Shown: positions 8,219 through 16,462 of the stretch, one piece after another
Layout of the letters: each line of letters opens with the position of its first letter
Numbering within the stretch: position 1 is the stretch's first letter
Origin: Mycobacterium sp. IS-1496
GTDB lineage: Bacteria; Actinomycetota; Actinomycetes; Mycobacteriales; Mycobacteriaceae
Assembly (NCBI RefSeq): GCF_001499995.1
Contig: NZ_LQIU01000007.1
Location: 1-64,000, forward strand
Length of the DNA stretch: 64,000 nt
Reading direction: 5' to 3'
The notes under the pieces: model-generated
The model's database searches: none
Seen by the model: only the letters and a program-made list of their open reading frames with translations
Told to the model about the DNA's origin: nothing
Position numbers and translations under genes: made by a program

Positions 8219-9088
8219 TCAACCCACCTCGAGCGGTACGGCCATCTCCCGGCCACCGCCGCGGGCGGCGCCGATCCCGGCGGCGACCACCGCGGCGATG
8301 CCGAGAATGCCCGCGCCCCCCGGCTCCTGGTCGAGGAGAAGGAAGCCGACGACCATCGCGAACGCCGGCTCCAGACTCATCAATGTGCCGAACGCGGCCG
8401 TTGTCAATCTGCGCAGCGCCAACAACTCCAGGACGTAGGGCACCACCGGCAGCAACACCGCCATGCCGAGCCCGATCAGCAGCAGTTGCGGGGTCATCCG
8501 CTCGAAGACCGCGGTGCTCACGAACAGGCTCGACACCACCCCGGCAACGGGCATCGACACCGCGAGCCCGTTGACCCCGGCCACCTCGTCTCCGACCCGC
8601 TGGGTCAGCAGAATGTAGATCGCCCAGCAGATTCCGGCGGCGATCGCCAGCAGCGCACCCTTGGGATCGATACCGCCGTCGAACGGCTGGCACAGCAGCA
8701 CCACCCCGACCGCGGCGAGACCGGGCCACACCACCCGATGGCGGCCTCTGCCGTGCATGACGGCGACGGCGAGCGGGCCGAGGAACTCCAGGGCCGTCGC
8801 CGTGCCGAGCGAGATGCGGTCCAGCGACGCCATGAACAACAGCGTGATCGCCGCGGTCACACACCCCAGCACGATGCACATGCCGAACGTCCGCCAGGTG
8901 AACGCCGAGGGTCGCGGGCGAACAACCACGAGGAGCAGCACGCCGGCCCACGCCAGCCGCAGCCATGCGGTGCCGTCCGAGCCGATCCGATCGATGAGAC
9001 CGACGGCCACGGCCATTCCCATCTGGACCGAGACCTGTGCGGTGATGGCCATCAGGACGCCGCTGCGGGCCTGGTCTGCGGTCACCAC
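8219..9088 (-). CDS. EamA/DMT family transporter
   Basis: This is a 289-residue integral membrane protein with about ten predicted helices in two repeated halves, the layout of the drug/metabolite transporter (EamA, RhtA-like) superfamily. Recognisable segments include SLGTATALEFLGPLAVA in the first half and LTTAAFGTLMSLEPAFA in the second, the paired EamA signature. It probably exports an amino acid or other small metabolite; the substrate is unknown. The start is one of two adjacent GTG codons at 9088 or 9085. It is divergent from the toxin-antitoxin operon, whose operators lie about 60 bp away. Confidence 0.85.
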   Translation of the reverse strand: MVTADQARSGVLMAITAQVSVQMGMAVAVGLIDRIGSDGTAWLRLAWAGVLLLVVVRPRPSAFTWRTFGMCIVLGCVTAAITLLFMASLDRISLGTATALEFLGPLAVAVMHGRGRHRVVWPGLAAVGVVLLCQPFDGGIDPKGALLAIAAGICWAIYILLTQRVGDEVAGVNGLAVSMPVAGVVSSLFVSTAVFERMTPQLLLIGLGMAVLLPVVPYVLELLALRRLTTAAFGTLMSLEPAFAMVVGFLLLDQEPGGAGILGIAAVVAAGIGAARGGGREMAVPLEVG

Positions 9089-9145
9089 TGCATCTAACTG
9101 ATCATGGGGGACGCTGTCTGCCAGTTAACGATAGCGGGACAATCT

Positions 9146-9179
9146 GTAGCAGATTGCTACACTTGTAGCATCCTGCTAC
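9146..9179. promoter_or_regulatory. two identical-arm palindromes, toxin-antitoxin operator
   Basis: GTAGCA-N3-TGCTAC occurs at 9146-9160 and again at 9165-9179, so the two centres are 19 bp apart. The second ends 12 bp before the antitoxin ATG. Paired operators at this position are typical of antitoxin autoregulation, and this is the clearest operator in the window. A 19-bp spacing places the two sites on nearly the same DNA face. Confidence 0.75.
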
Positions 9180-9191
9180 GAAAGGTGCGCC

Positions 9192-9584
9192 ATGGCTGAC
9201 GTCGCCGACCGGGTGACCCGCGTCGCCGCAGATCTGATCGACAGTGCGGCGGCCGAAGGCGCGCGCCAGAGCCGTTCGGCCAAACAACAACTCGACCACT
9301 GGGCCCGCGTCGGCCGGGCCGTCTCCAGCCACCACACCGCCGCGCGCCGCCGCGTCGAAGCGGCGCTGGCCGGAGAGGCCGATCTCAACACGCTCAATTA
9401 CGAAGAGGGCGTGGTCTTCAACGCCGAGATCTCCGCGGCGATCGAGGAGCAACTCGCCGGCGCCGACTACGGCGGTCTGCTGGCCGCCCGCGGGATCACC
9501 ACGGTCGCTCTCGACGACGCCGGCCGGATCGTCCAGTACCGTCCCGACGGCACGTCCGTTGTCCTCCCCGACACCTCGGCCTGA
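9192..9584 (+). CDS. ParD-like antitoxin
   Basis: This is a 130-residue protein. The N-terminal half, with DRVTRVAADLIDSAAAEG, RSAKQQLDHWARVGRAV and a basic AARRRVEAAL segment, matches the ParD-like antitoxin family (PF11903) of type II systems and would form the DNA-binding and dimerising part. The C-terminal ~50 residues end in LDDAGRIVQYRPDG and could bind the toxin. The gene sits immediately behind two perfect palindromes and 15 bp ahead of a zeta-like toxin gene, so neutralising that toxin and repressing the operon are the likely roles. An AAAGG ribosome site precedes the ATG. Confidence 0.75.
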   Translation: MADVADRVTRVAADLIDSAAAEGARQSRSAKQQLDHWARVGRAVSSHHTAARRRVEAALAGEADLNTLNYEEGVVFNAEISAAIEEQLAGADYGGLLAARGITTVALDDAGRIVQYRPDGTSVVLPDTSA

Positions 9585-9599
9585 CCCGGCCGGCCCAGG

Positions 9600-10172
9600 A
9601 TGCGCCGACTCGACCTCGTGATCGGGCCGAACGGGGCCGGCAAGTCCACCTTCGTCGCGTTCACCCTGGCCCCGCTGCTGCCGGGCAGTCCGTTCGTCAA
9701 CGCCGACGAGATCGCCAGACAGCGCTGGCCCGATGACGCGGAACGCCACTCCTACGAGGCCGCGCGGATCGCCGCCGCCACCCGAACGGCGCTGATCGAT
9801 GCCGGGCGCTCATTCATCGCCGAGACGGTGTTCTCCCATCCCTCCAAACTGGAGCTCATCGCACAAGCGCACGACCGCGATTTCACGGTCGTCCTGCACG
9901 TCCTGCTGATCCCGGAGGATCTGGCGGTCGAACGCGTCAGACACCGGGTGCTCGCCGGCGGTCACCGCGTCGCCGAGGAGAAGATCCGCGAACGGCACCG
10001 CCGACTCTGGGATCACGCGGTGCAGGCCATCAGCTCCTGCGACAGCGCAACCGTCTACGACAACAGCCGCCGCAGAGGCCCGCGGATCGTCGCGCAGTTC
10101 GCCGGTGGCGAGTCGATCGGGTCTCCGGCGTGGCCGCAGTGGGCACCGGCGGTGCTGAAGCGAATCCGGTGA
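9600..10172 (+). CDS. zeta-toxin-like P-loop kinase
   Basis: This is a 190-residue P-loop protein. Walker A GPNGAGKST lies at residues 9-17. It is followed by FVNADEIARQRW, which supplies the acidic residue after the first strand, then SFIAETVFSHPSK and a basic RHRVLAGGHRV lid region. This is the zeta toxin/predicted ABC-type-ATPase group, in which zeta toxins phosphorylate UDP-GlcNAc and poison cell-wall synthesis. Pairing with a ParD-like rather than an epsilon antitoxin is unusual but recurs in bacterial genomes. The substrate is inferred from the family. Confidence 0.75.
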   Translation: MRRLDLVIGPNGAGKSTFVAFTLAPLLPGSPFVNADEIARQRWPDDAERHSYEAARIAAATRTALIDAGRSFIAETVFSHPSKLELIAQAHDRDFTVVLHVLLIPEDLAVERVRHRVLAGGHRVAEEKIRERHRRLWDHAVQAISSCDSATVYDNSRRRGPRIVAQFAGGESIGSPAWPQWAPAVLKRIR

Positions 10173-10188
10173 AGAGGTGGCCGGTCAT

Positions 10189-10194
10189 TACGAT
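10189..10194 (+). promoter_or_regulatory. -10 element, leaderless aldo/keto reductase
   Basis: TACGAT lies 7 nt before the ATG at 10202. It supports that start over an upstream in-frame ATG at 10130, which lies inside the toxin gene. Confidence 0.5.
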
Positions 10195-10201
10195 TGCCGA
10201 C

Positions 10202-11272
10202 ATGGCCGACGACTTGCTCATCGGTGACGTGCCCTTCACCCACGACCCCTGGGTGGCGAAGCGGAACCGGTACGACACGATGCCCTACCGGCGGGTGGGT
10301 ACCTCCGGGCTGCTACTGCCGGCGATCTCACTGGGCCTCTGGTACAACTTCGGCGACAACCGGCCCTTCGCCGTGCAGCGCGACGTGTTGCGGTACGCAT
10401 TCGACCGCGGCATCACTCATTTCGACCTCGCCAACAACTACGGGCCGCCCTACGGTTCGGCCGAAGAGAACTTCGGTCGCATGCTGCGCCGGGACTTCAA
10501 GCCGTACCGCAACGAGCTCATCATCTCGACCAAGGCAGGCTGGGACATGTGGCCGGGACCGTACGGTCAGCTGGGCGGACGGGCCTATCTGCTCGCCAGC
10601 CTCGACGAATCGCTCGATCGCCTCGGCCTCGACCACGTCGACATCTTCTACTCCCACCGCATCGATCCGACGACACCGCTCGAAGAGACCGTCGGCGCAC
10701 TCGACACCGCGGTGCGCGCCGGGAAGGCCCGCTATGTCGGCATCTCGTCGTACTCGGCCGCCAAGACCGCCGAGGCGGCCGCGATCGCGCAACGTCTCGG
10801 CACTCCCCTGGTGATCCACCAGCCGTCGTACTCGCTGCTGAACCGCTGGATCGAGGGTGGTCTGACCATCGAACTCCGGGAAGCCGGGATGGGGGCGATC
10901 GCGTTCACCGCGCTGGCGCAGGGTCTGCTCACCGACCGCTACCTGCAGGCGCCGCCCGCCGACATCGACCGCGCCACGAGCCGACCCTCCTTCGACGACG
11001 CGTTGGTCACCGACCAGGTGCGCGAGCAGTTGCGCGGCCTCGCCGCCATCGCCGAGCGCCGTGGACAGACCCTCGCCCAACTCGCGCTGGCGTGGGTGCT
11101 GCGCGAACCCACCGTCGCGTCGACACTCGTCGGCGCGTCGAGCGTCGCACAGTTGGAGGAGAACCTCGGCGCACTCGACAACCTCGACTTCACCGCGGAC
11201 GAACTGTCCGAGATCGACCGCTACGCCACCGAATCCGGAATCGACCTGTGGCGTGAGAGCTCCGATGTCTAG
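10202..11272 (+). CDS. aldo/keto reductase, YghZ-like
   Basis: This is a 356-residue NADPH-dependent aldo/keto reductase. The catalytic tetrad is visible: Asp and Tyr in THFDLANNYGPPYGSAEENFG's short segments FDLANNYG and PYGSAEENFG, Lys in IISTKAG and His in IFYSHRID. The length and the WDMWPGPYG segment fit the L-glyceraldehyde-3-phosphate reductase (YghZ/GpsA-like) branch, which detoxifies small aldehydes. The C-terminal ASTLVGASSVAQLEENLGAL is the usual cofactor-binding region. It is followed after only 9 bp by the S4-domain gene and is likely co-transcribed with it. Confidence 0.85.
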   Translation: MADDLLIGDVPFTHDPWVAKRNRYDTMPYRRVGTSGLLLPAISLGLWYNFGDNRPFAVQRDVLRYAFDRGITHFDLANNYGPPYGSAEENFGRMLRRDFKPYRNELIISTKAGWDMWPGPYGQLGGRAYLLASLDESLDRLGLDHVDIFYSHRIDPTTPLEETVGALDTAVRAGKARYVGISSYSAAKTAEAAAIAQRLGTPLVIHQPSYSLLNRWIEGGLTIELREAGMGAIAFTALAQGLLTDRYLQAPPADIDRATSRPSFDDALVTDQVREQLRGLAAIAERRGQTLAQLALAWVLREPTVASTLVGASSVAQLEENLGALDNLDFTADELSEIDRYATESGIDLWRESSDV

Positions 11273-11281
11273 AAATCTGCC

Positions 11282-11644
11282 ATGGATTCCACCCGCATAG
11301 ATCGCTGGCTCTGGGCGGTCCGGCTGACCAAGACGCGGCCGGACGCCGCAGCGGCGTGCCGGGGCGGGCACGTTCGGGTCAACGACCGGCCCGCGAAACC
11401 GTCGACGACGGTCGCCCCCGGCGACCAGGTGCGTGCGCTGGTCGGCGACCGGACGCGCATCGTCGAAGTCGTGCGGGTGATCCAGAAGCGGGTGGGAGCG
11501 GCCGATGCGGTGACCTGCTACCTCGACCGGACCCCGCCGACTCCGCGGACCACTGAGGTCCCCCTCGCGGTTCGCGACCGCGGCGCGGGACGGCCGACCA
11601 AACGGGACCGCCGCAGACTCGACAGGTGGCTCTCCGGACAGTGA
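11282..11644 (+). CDS. S4-domain RNA-binding protein, Hsp15-like
   Basis: This is a 120-residue protein whose first 60 residues form an S4 RNA-binding domain: RIDRWLWAVRLTKTRPDAA, CRGGHVRVNDRPAKPSTTV and PGDQVRALVGDR. The rest is basic and ends KRDRRRLDRWLSG. The architecture matches Hsp15/YrfH, which binds stalled 50S subunits carrying nascent chains. In mycobacteria this role is inferred from the family. The ATG at 11282 lies 9 bp after the aldo/keto reductase stop. Confidence 0.85.
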   Translation: MDSTRIDRWLWAVRLTKTRPDAAAACRGGHVRVNDRPAKPSTTVAPGDQVRALVGDRTRIVEVVRVIQKRVGAADAVTCYLDRTPPTPRTTEVPLAVRDRGAGRPTKRDRRRLDRWLSGQ

Positions 11645-11662
11645 GCGCGCGCCCGGCGAAAC

Positions 11663-11668
11663 TAGGGT
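11663..11668 (+). promoter_or_regulatory. -10 element, leaderless enoyl-CoA hydratase gene
   Basis: TAGGGT ends 6 nt before the ATG at 11675. No ribosome site lies between, which fits a leaderless transcript. Confidence 0.45.
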
Positions 11669-11674
11669 GCAGGC

Positions 11675-12448
11675 ATGACCCTCGTCACCTATGACGTCGC
11701 CGACCACGTCGCCACCATCACTCTGAACCGGCCCGAGGCCCGCAACGCCATCAACGGAGCGCTGCGCGAAGACCTCAACGCCGCCTGGAACCGGTTCCGG
11801 GAGGACGAGGACGCCTGGGTCGGCATCCTCACCGCGAACGGGGACGTCTTCTGCGCCGGAGGTGACCTCAAGGACGGGGAGGGGTCAGTGGGCACCTTCG
11901 CCGGGACGTTCTGGGAGAAGCCGACCATCAACTCCTTCGAGAGCGGTATGGAGTTGTTCAAGCCGACGATCGCGGCCGTGCACGGGCCGTGCGTCGGCTA
12001 CGGCGTGACCGGAGTGTTGTTCTGCGACTTCGTGATTGCGAGCACCGCCGCCACGTTCTCGTTTCCCGAGGTGTCGCTCGGAGTGCCCACCATCGTCGGT
12101 GCGATCCGGCTGCCCGAGCGGGTGCGCTGGGCCGATGCGATGGAGCTACTCCTCACCGGCAAGCCGATGACCGCCGAGCGGGCCAAGGAGGTCGGCCTGG
12201 TCTGGCGGCTGGTCGAGCCGGAGGACCTGCAGTCAGAGGCGCAGGCCTGGGCCCGCACCCTGACCGAGGCCGCGCCGCTGGCTCAGCGGGCGACCAAGGA
12301 GGTGGCGTGGCGCACCGCGAACATGGGTTGGATCGAAGCCGTCCGGTTCGGCGAGACCATGCGCAAGGTCGCCGCGGCCACCGAGGACGTCGGCGAAGGC
12401 ATCCAGGCGTGGCGCGACAAGCGCAAGCCCCGGTGGAAGGCTCGCTGA
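11675..12448 (+). CDS. enoyl-CoA hydratase/isomerase family protein
   Basis: This is a 257-residue crotonase-fold protein. The N-terminal ITLNRPEARNAI, the oxyanion-hole segment FCAGGDLKDGEG, a second oxyanion segment VHGPCVGYGVTG and the FSFPEVSLGVP region identify the family. The usual glutamate pair of hydratases is only partly evident (PEVSLG gives one), so isomerase or lyase activity is possible. It would act on acyl-CoA in fatty-acid or aromatic breakdown. It converges on the radical-SAM gene with 9 bp between stops. Confidence 0.8.
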   Translation: MTLVTYDVADHVATITLNRPEARNAINGALREDLNAAWNRFREDEDAWVGILTANGDVFCAGGDLKDGEGSVGTFAGTFWEKPTINSFESGMELFKPTIAAVHGPCVGYGVTGVLFCDFVIASTAATFSFPEVSLGVPTIVGAIRLPERVRWADAMELLLTGKPMTAERAKEVGLVWRLVEPEDLQSEAQAWARTLTEAAPLAQRATKEVAWRTANMGWIEAVRFGETMRKVAAATEDVGEGIQAWRDKRKPRWKAR

Positions 12449-12457
12449 CGCCCCGGC

Positions 12458-13570
12458 TCAGAACGCGTAGCGGATCCGGCAGTCCGGCAGTCTGTCGCCG
12501 ATCAGATCGGTGAGCTGCTGGACCCACTTGCCCTTCCACGGGCTCTTGTAGCGGACGTTCCACTGGCCGCTCTGGCTGCGTTTGAGCTGCTGGAGGTCGG
12601 GCCGCCACAGCAGCTCCTCCCCCTTCGGGTGCCAGCCGAGGTTGACGTCGTGCAATCCCTCGTTGTGCGTCAGGAAGATGATCTCGGCCGCCAACTGCCG
12701 TTTGGTGCGATCGTTGGTCTGATCGGCGATCTGGTCGAGCAGATCCGCCCAGTCGGCCAGCCAGTTCTCGTGCACGATCACCGGGCTGAAGTTGAGGTGC
12801 ACCTCGTAGCCGGCCTCGACGAAGTCGTCGATCGCGGCGATGCGGTCGGCGATCTTCGAGGTGCGGACGTCGACCTGTCGTGACGTCTCGGCCGGCATCA
12901 GGCTGAAGCGCACCCGGGTTCCGCCGCGCGGCTCGTACGTCAGCAGGTCGCGGTTGACAAGTTTGGTCGCAAAACTGGCCTTGGCGTTGGGATTTCGTCC
13001 GAACAGGTCGACGAGGTCGCGCACGTTCTCGGACACCAGAGCGTCGGCAGAACAGTCGCTGTTCTCGCCGATGTCGTACACCCAGTCGAGCGGATCGCAC
13101 TGGTTGGGTTCGGGTTTGACGCCCTGGCGGGCGGCGTGCCGCTCGAGGTAACCGGTGATCTTCTCGATGTTGGCGAACACGGTGATCGGGTTCGCGTAAC
13201 CCTTGCGGCGCGGGACGTAGCAGTAGGAGCACGCCATCGCACAACCGTTGGCGGTCGACGGCGCGATCCAGTCGCTGGACCGTTCGTTGCGGCGGGCGCT
13301 GAGGCTCTTCTTCTCACCGAGGACCAGCACTTCGCGTTTGTTGCGGACCCAGTCCTCGACGTTGCCTTCGTTGCCGTACAGACCCGGGATCGCCTGATGG
13401 GAGAGCACCTCGATGCGCTCGGCGTCGGGGTAGCGGTCCAGCACGGCGCGCGCCCGAGGGAACCGCTCGATGTCGGGCTCGTGATAGATCCGCTTGATGT
13501 CGAGGAGCCGGTCGGACAGGTCCACCGGCGTCCGGTGGGCAGGCTCGCCGCTGCCCAAGAGGGACGTCAT
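12458..13570 (-). CDS. radical-SAM protein of the spore photoproduct lyase (SPL) family
   Basis: This is a 370-residue radical-SAM protein. The [4Fe-4S] motif appears as CAMACSYC (CxxxCxxC) followed by YVPRRKGYANPITVF, as in the SPL family. A further cysteine in ENSDCSADALV lies near the position of the catalytic cysteine in SplB. SplB repairs spore thymine dimers. Mycobacteria do not make such spores, so the substrate here is unknown and could be another DNA lesion. A second SPL-family gene occurs 9 kb away. The two share little beyond the motif order. Confidence 0.75.
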   Translation of the reverse strand: MTSLLGSGEPAHRTPVDLSDRLLDIKRIYHEPDIERFPRARAVLDRYPDAERIEVLSHQAIPGLYGNEGNVEDWVRNKREVLVLGEKKSLSARRNERSSDWIAPSTANGCAMACSYCYVPRRKGYANPITVFANIEKITGYLERHAARQGVKPEPNQCDPLDWVYDIGENSDCSADALVSENVRDLVDLFGRNPNAKASFATKLVNRDLLTYEPRGGTRVRFSLMPAETSRQVDVRTSKIADRIAAIDDFVEAGYEVHLNFSPVIVHENWLADWADLLDQIADQTNDRTKRQLAAEIIFLTHNEGLHDVNLGWHPKGEELLWRPDLQQLKRSQSGQWNVRYKSPWKGKWVQQLTDLIGDRLPDCRIRYAF

Positions 13571-13683
13571 AGCCCCTTCAACGTGTGTGTCTCAGCAGCT
13601 GTTCCGATGCCGGGAGTGAGCTGGATCAACCCCCGACACGACCCCGCGGGATCCGCGGTGATCACGTCGGAGAAGATCGGCAG

Positions 13684-15249
13684 ATGATCCCGCCGCGTCC
13701 CACGATTCCGGCTCTCCTGGCGCAGAGCGTCCGCGATTTCGGCGATCAGACCTACGTGGTCAGCCCGACCGGGCGACTCACGTACCGCGACGCCGACCAG
13801 CGCTCTGCGGAGATCGCCCGCTGGTTGCTCGGCCAGGGCATCGGCAAGGGCGCGCGGGTGGGCCTGTTCTTCCCGAACGGGGTGGACTGGATCGTCTGGT
13901 GGCTGGCGGTCTCGCGCATCGGGGCGCTGGCCGTGCCGCTGAGCACGATGTACACCCCGGCCGAACTGGCCAAGGTGGTGCGGTTGGCCGACGTCGCGCT
14001 CCTGGCTGGCCCGTCGGAGGTTCTCGGCATCGACGTCGCCGAACGCTTCGAGGCCGCGTTCCCGGCGCTGGCCGGTCAGCCGGCCGGCCGGCTCGCGCTG
14101 ACCGAGGCGCCCTATCTGCGCACGGTCGTACTGACCGGTGGGGCCGACCGCCCGTGGGTGACCGCTGCGGGCGGCGCGCCGGAGGCGCTCGTCCCTCGTG
14201 ATGTGCTGGCGGCCGTCGAGGACGAGGTATCCCCGGCGGACCTGGCGGTGATGGTGCACACCTCCGGATCGACGGCCGACCCGAAAGGTGTGCTGCACAC
14301 CCACGGCACCCTGATCCGGCAGACGTCCGGGTGGCCGGCCGCGGTGCGCGCGGTCACCGGATCCACGGGTGCCGTGCGCATCCTGTGCGCCATGCCGTTC
14401 TTCTGGATCGGCGGCCTGCTGGCGGCGACGGGTGCGCTGCACGAACCGGTCACCGTGCTGGTGTTGCCGCGTCTCGACGCGGAGACCGCGCTCGATTTGA
14501 TCGAGCGCGAACGGGCGACCGGACTGGTCGGCTGGCCGGCGTTCACGCAGCGGTTGCGCGACCACCCCACCTTCGCCGCCCGCGACCTCGGCAGCGCACC
14601 GATGCTGCGGGACGGCCCCCTCGACATCGCGATGATCGATGTCCCGGACGGCTACCCCGTCCACCGGACGATGTCGGAGACCGCAGGCGGTTTCGCGTTC
14701 ACGGAAATGGCGATCGTCGACGACGAGGGACGGCCGGTCGCCGACGGCGCCGTCGGCGAACTCCTCGTCCGGGGCGTCGGCGTGATGGCCGGCTACAACA
14801 AACGCGAACGCGCGGAGACCTTCGACGCCGACGGTTGGTATCACACCGGCGACCGGGTCTACCGCAGACACGGAGACCCGCGCCTGTTCTACGTCGGCCG
14901 GACCAGTGAACTGATCAAGGCCGCGGGCGCGAACGTCTCACCCCTCGAAGTGGAGGCGGTCGTCGAGCAGTTCCCGGATGTGGCGCAGTGCGTCGTCGTC
15001 GGCGTCGAGGACCCCGAGCGGGGGGAACAGGTGTGCGCCGCCGTCGTCCCCGCGCGAGGTGACATCGATATCGCCGACCTGTCGGCGCGGGTGCGCGCCG
15101 AACTCTCGTCGTACAAGGTGCCCACCCGGTGGGCTGTCGTCACGGCCGACCAATTGCCTGTGCTGGCGAGCGGCAAACTCAACCGCAGGGCGGTCAAGGA
15201 GATGCTCACCGACGGCGTCCTGGCGTCGGTGACCCGGGGACCCGCCTAG
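13684..15249 (+). CDS. acyl-CoA synthetase (FadD-like AMP-binding enzyme)
   Basis: This is a 521-residue adenylate-forming enzyme. The P-loop-like VMVHTSGSTADPKGVLHTHG, the MSETAG motif in place of the usual YGMTE, GWYHTGDRV, YVGRTSELIKAAGANVSPLEVE and a C-terminal LASGKLNRRAVKEML with the catalytic lysine are all in order. It should activate a carboxylic acid to an acyl-CoA. The GRTSELIK motif departs slightly from the usual GRxxDxIK. The chain-length preference is unknown. I chose ATG 13684. It is divergent from the SPL-family gene with 113 bp between them. Confidence 0.85.
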   Translation: MIPPRPTIPALLAQSVRDFGDQTYVVSPTGRLTYRDADQRSAEIARWLLGQGIGKGARVGLFFPNGVDWIVWWLAVSRIGALAVPLSTMYTPAELAKVVRLADVALLAGPSEVLGIDVAERFEAAFPALAGQPAGRLALTEAPYLRTVVLTGGADRPWVTAAGGAPEALVPRDVLAAVEDEVSPADLAVMVHTSGSTADPKGVLHTHGTLIRQTSGWPAAVRAVTGSTGAVRILCAMPFFWIGGLLAATGALHEPVTVLVLPRLDAETALDLIERERATGLVGWPAFTQRLRDHPTFAARDLGSAPMLRDGPLDIAMIDVPDGYPVHRTMSETAGGFAFTEMAIVDDEGRPVADGAVGELLVRGVGVMAGYNKRERAETFDADGWYHTGDRVYRRHGDPRLFYVGRTSELIKAAGANVSPLEVEAVVEQFPDVAQCVVVGVEDPERGEQVCAAVVPARGDIDIADLSARVRAELSSYKVPTRWAVVTADQLPVLASGKLNRRAVKEMLTDGVLASVTRGPA

Positions 15250-15394
15250 CGCTCGTGCGAGGAGGGCGGAGCCGCTCCCCCGTCTTCGGGCTGGAACTCG
15301 GCGGACCCGTCGTCTTCGGCGGCGTCGACGTGATCTCCGGATTCGTGCATGTCAGGTGCGGTCACGGTGGCTGGCTACCCCATGCCCGGAGAGG

Positions 15395-16399
15395 TCAATC
15401 GCCCGCGGGTCCCGGCTTCGGTTCGGCGTGCGAACCGGCCCCGGACTCGGCGTGCGAGTCGGCGTGAGAATCTTTGCGGCCGAACGGCAGTACGTGGACG
15501 ACGGCAACCACGACGGCGCCGACGATCAGGCCGATCACCGCCGACGCCGCGGTGTTGACCAGCCAGGCGAGCACACCGCCCACCGCACCGGTGGCATGGT
15601 GCACGGACTCCTCGGCGTGGTGCACCAGCCCGTACAGGGTGTGCCAGCCCAACTCGTCGGTGCCGACCAGCAGAATGTGGCCGCCGACCCACAGCATCGC
15701 GACCGTGCCGATCAGCGACAGCGCGGCGAGCAGTTTGGGCATCCCGACCACCAGACCGCGACCGACGCGCTGGGAGAACCGCGATGAGCGTTCCGTCAGC
15801 CGCAGGCCGATGTCGTCCATCTTCACGATGCCCGCCACCACGCCGTACACCGCGACGGTGATCACCAGAGCGACGACCACCAGGATGAGCAGCCGGGGCA
15901 GGAACGACTGGTCGGCAACCTCGTTGAGTGCGATCACCATGATCTCCGCCGACAGGATGAAGTCGGTGCGGATCGCGCCGGTGACCATGTACTTCTCGGC
16001 GTCCGGGCCCGCCTCGGCAGCCGGGACGGCATGGCTGTCATGGCCGCGGATGCGGCCCCACACCTTCTCGGCTCCCTCGAAGCACAGGTAGGTGGCGCCC
16101 AACATCAAGATCGGGGTGAGTAGCCACGGCAGGAATTGGCTGAGCAGCAGGGCCGCGGGCAGGATGAATACCAGCTTGTTGCGCAGCGAGCCGATCGCGA
16201 TGCGCTTGATGATCGGCAGTTCCCGCTCGGCGGCGATGCCGTGCACGTACTGCGGGGTGACCGCGGTGTCGTCGATGACGACGCCGGCGGCCTTGGCGGT
16301 GGCCCGGCCGGCGGCGGCTCCGATGTCATCCACCGATGCCGCGGCCATCCGCGCGAGCACCGCGACGTCGTCGAGAAGTCCGAACAGACCCGCGCTCAT
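15395..16399 (-). CDS. DUF808 (YedI-like) membrane protein
   Basis: This is a 334-residue protein with roughly six to seven hydrophobic helices. The N-terminus MSAGLFGLLDDVAVLARMAA and the segments VTPQYVHGIAAERELPIIKRIAIGSLRNK (in short pieces), SAEIMVIAL and GLVHHAEESVHHATG match the DUF808/YedI family of inner-membrane proteins of unknown function. The tail is hydrophilic and His-rich (KDSHADSHAESGAGSHAE), which is not general for the family and might bind metal. GAAGGAG precedes the ATG. Confidence 0.8.
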   Translation of the reverse strand: MSAGLFGLLDDVAVLARMAAASVDDIGAAAGRATAKAAGVVIDDTAVTPQYVHGIAAERELPIIKRIAIGSLRNKLVFILPAALLLSQFLPWLLTPILMLGATYLCFEGAEKVWGRIRGHDSHAVPAAEAGPDAEKYMVTGAIRTDFILSAEIMVIALNEVADQSFLPRLLILVVVALVITVAVYGVVAGIVKMDDIGLRLTERSSRFSQRVGRGLVVGMPKLLAALSLIGTVAMLWVGGHILLVGTDELGWHTLYGLVHHAEESVHHATGAVGGVLAWLVNTAASAVIGLIVGAVVVAVVHVLPFGRKDSHADSHAESGAGSHAEPKPGPAGD

Positions 16400-16462
16400 C
16401 GCATCTCCTTCATGGCGCGAGGGTACCCGCAGAGGGTCTTTCGACTCCTGCGTGCTGTCACG

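Noticed and set aside
15246..15365. Short acidic open frame on the minus strand just after the DUF808 gene end (about 39 residues with a GTG start)
   Set aside because: It has no clear ribosome site, overlaps the end of the acyl-CoA synthetase gene and has no recognisable homology. It could be real, but I cannot support it.
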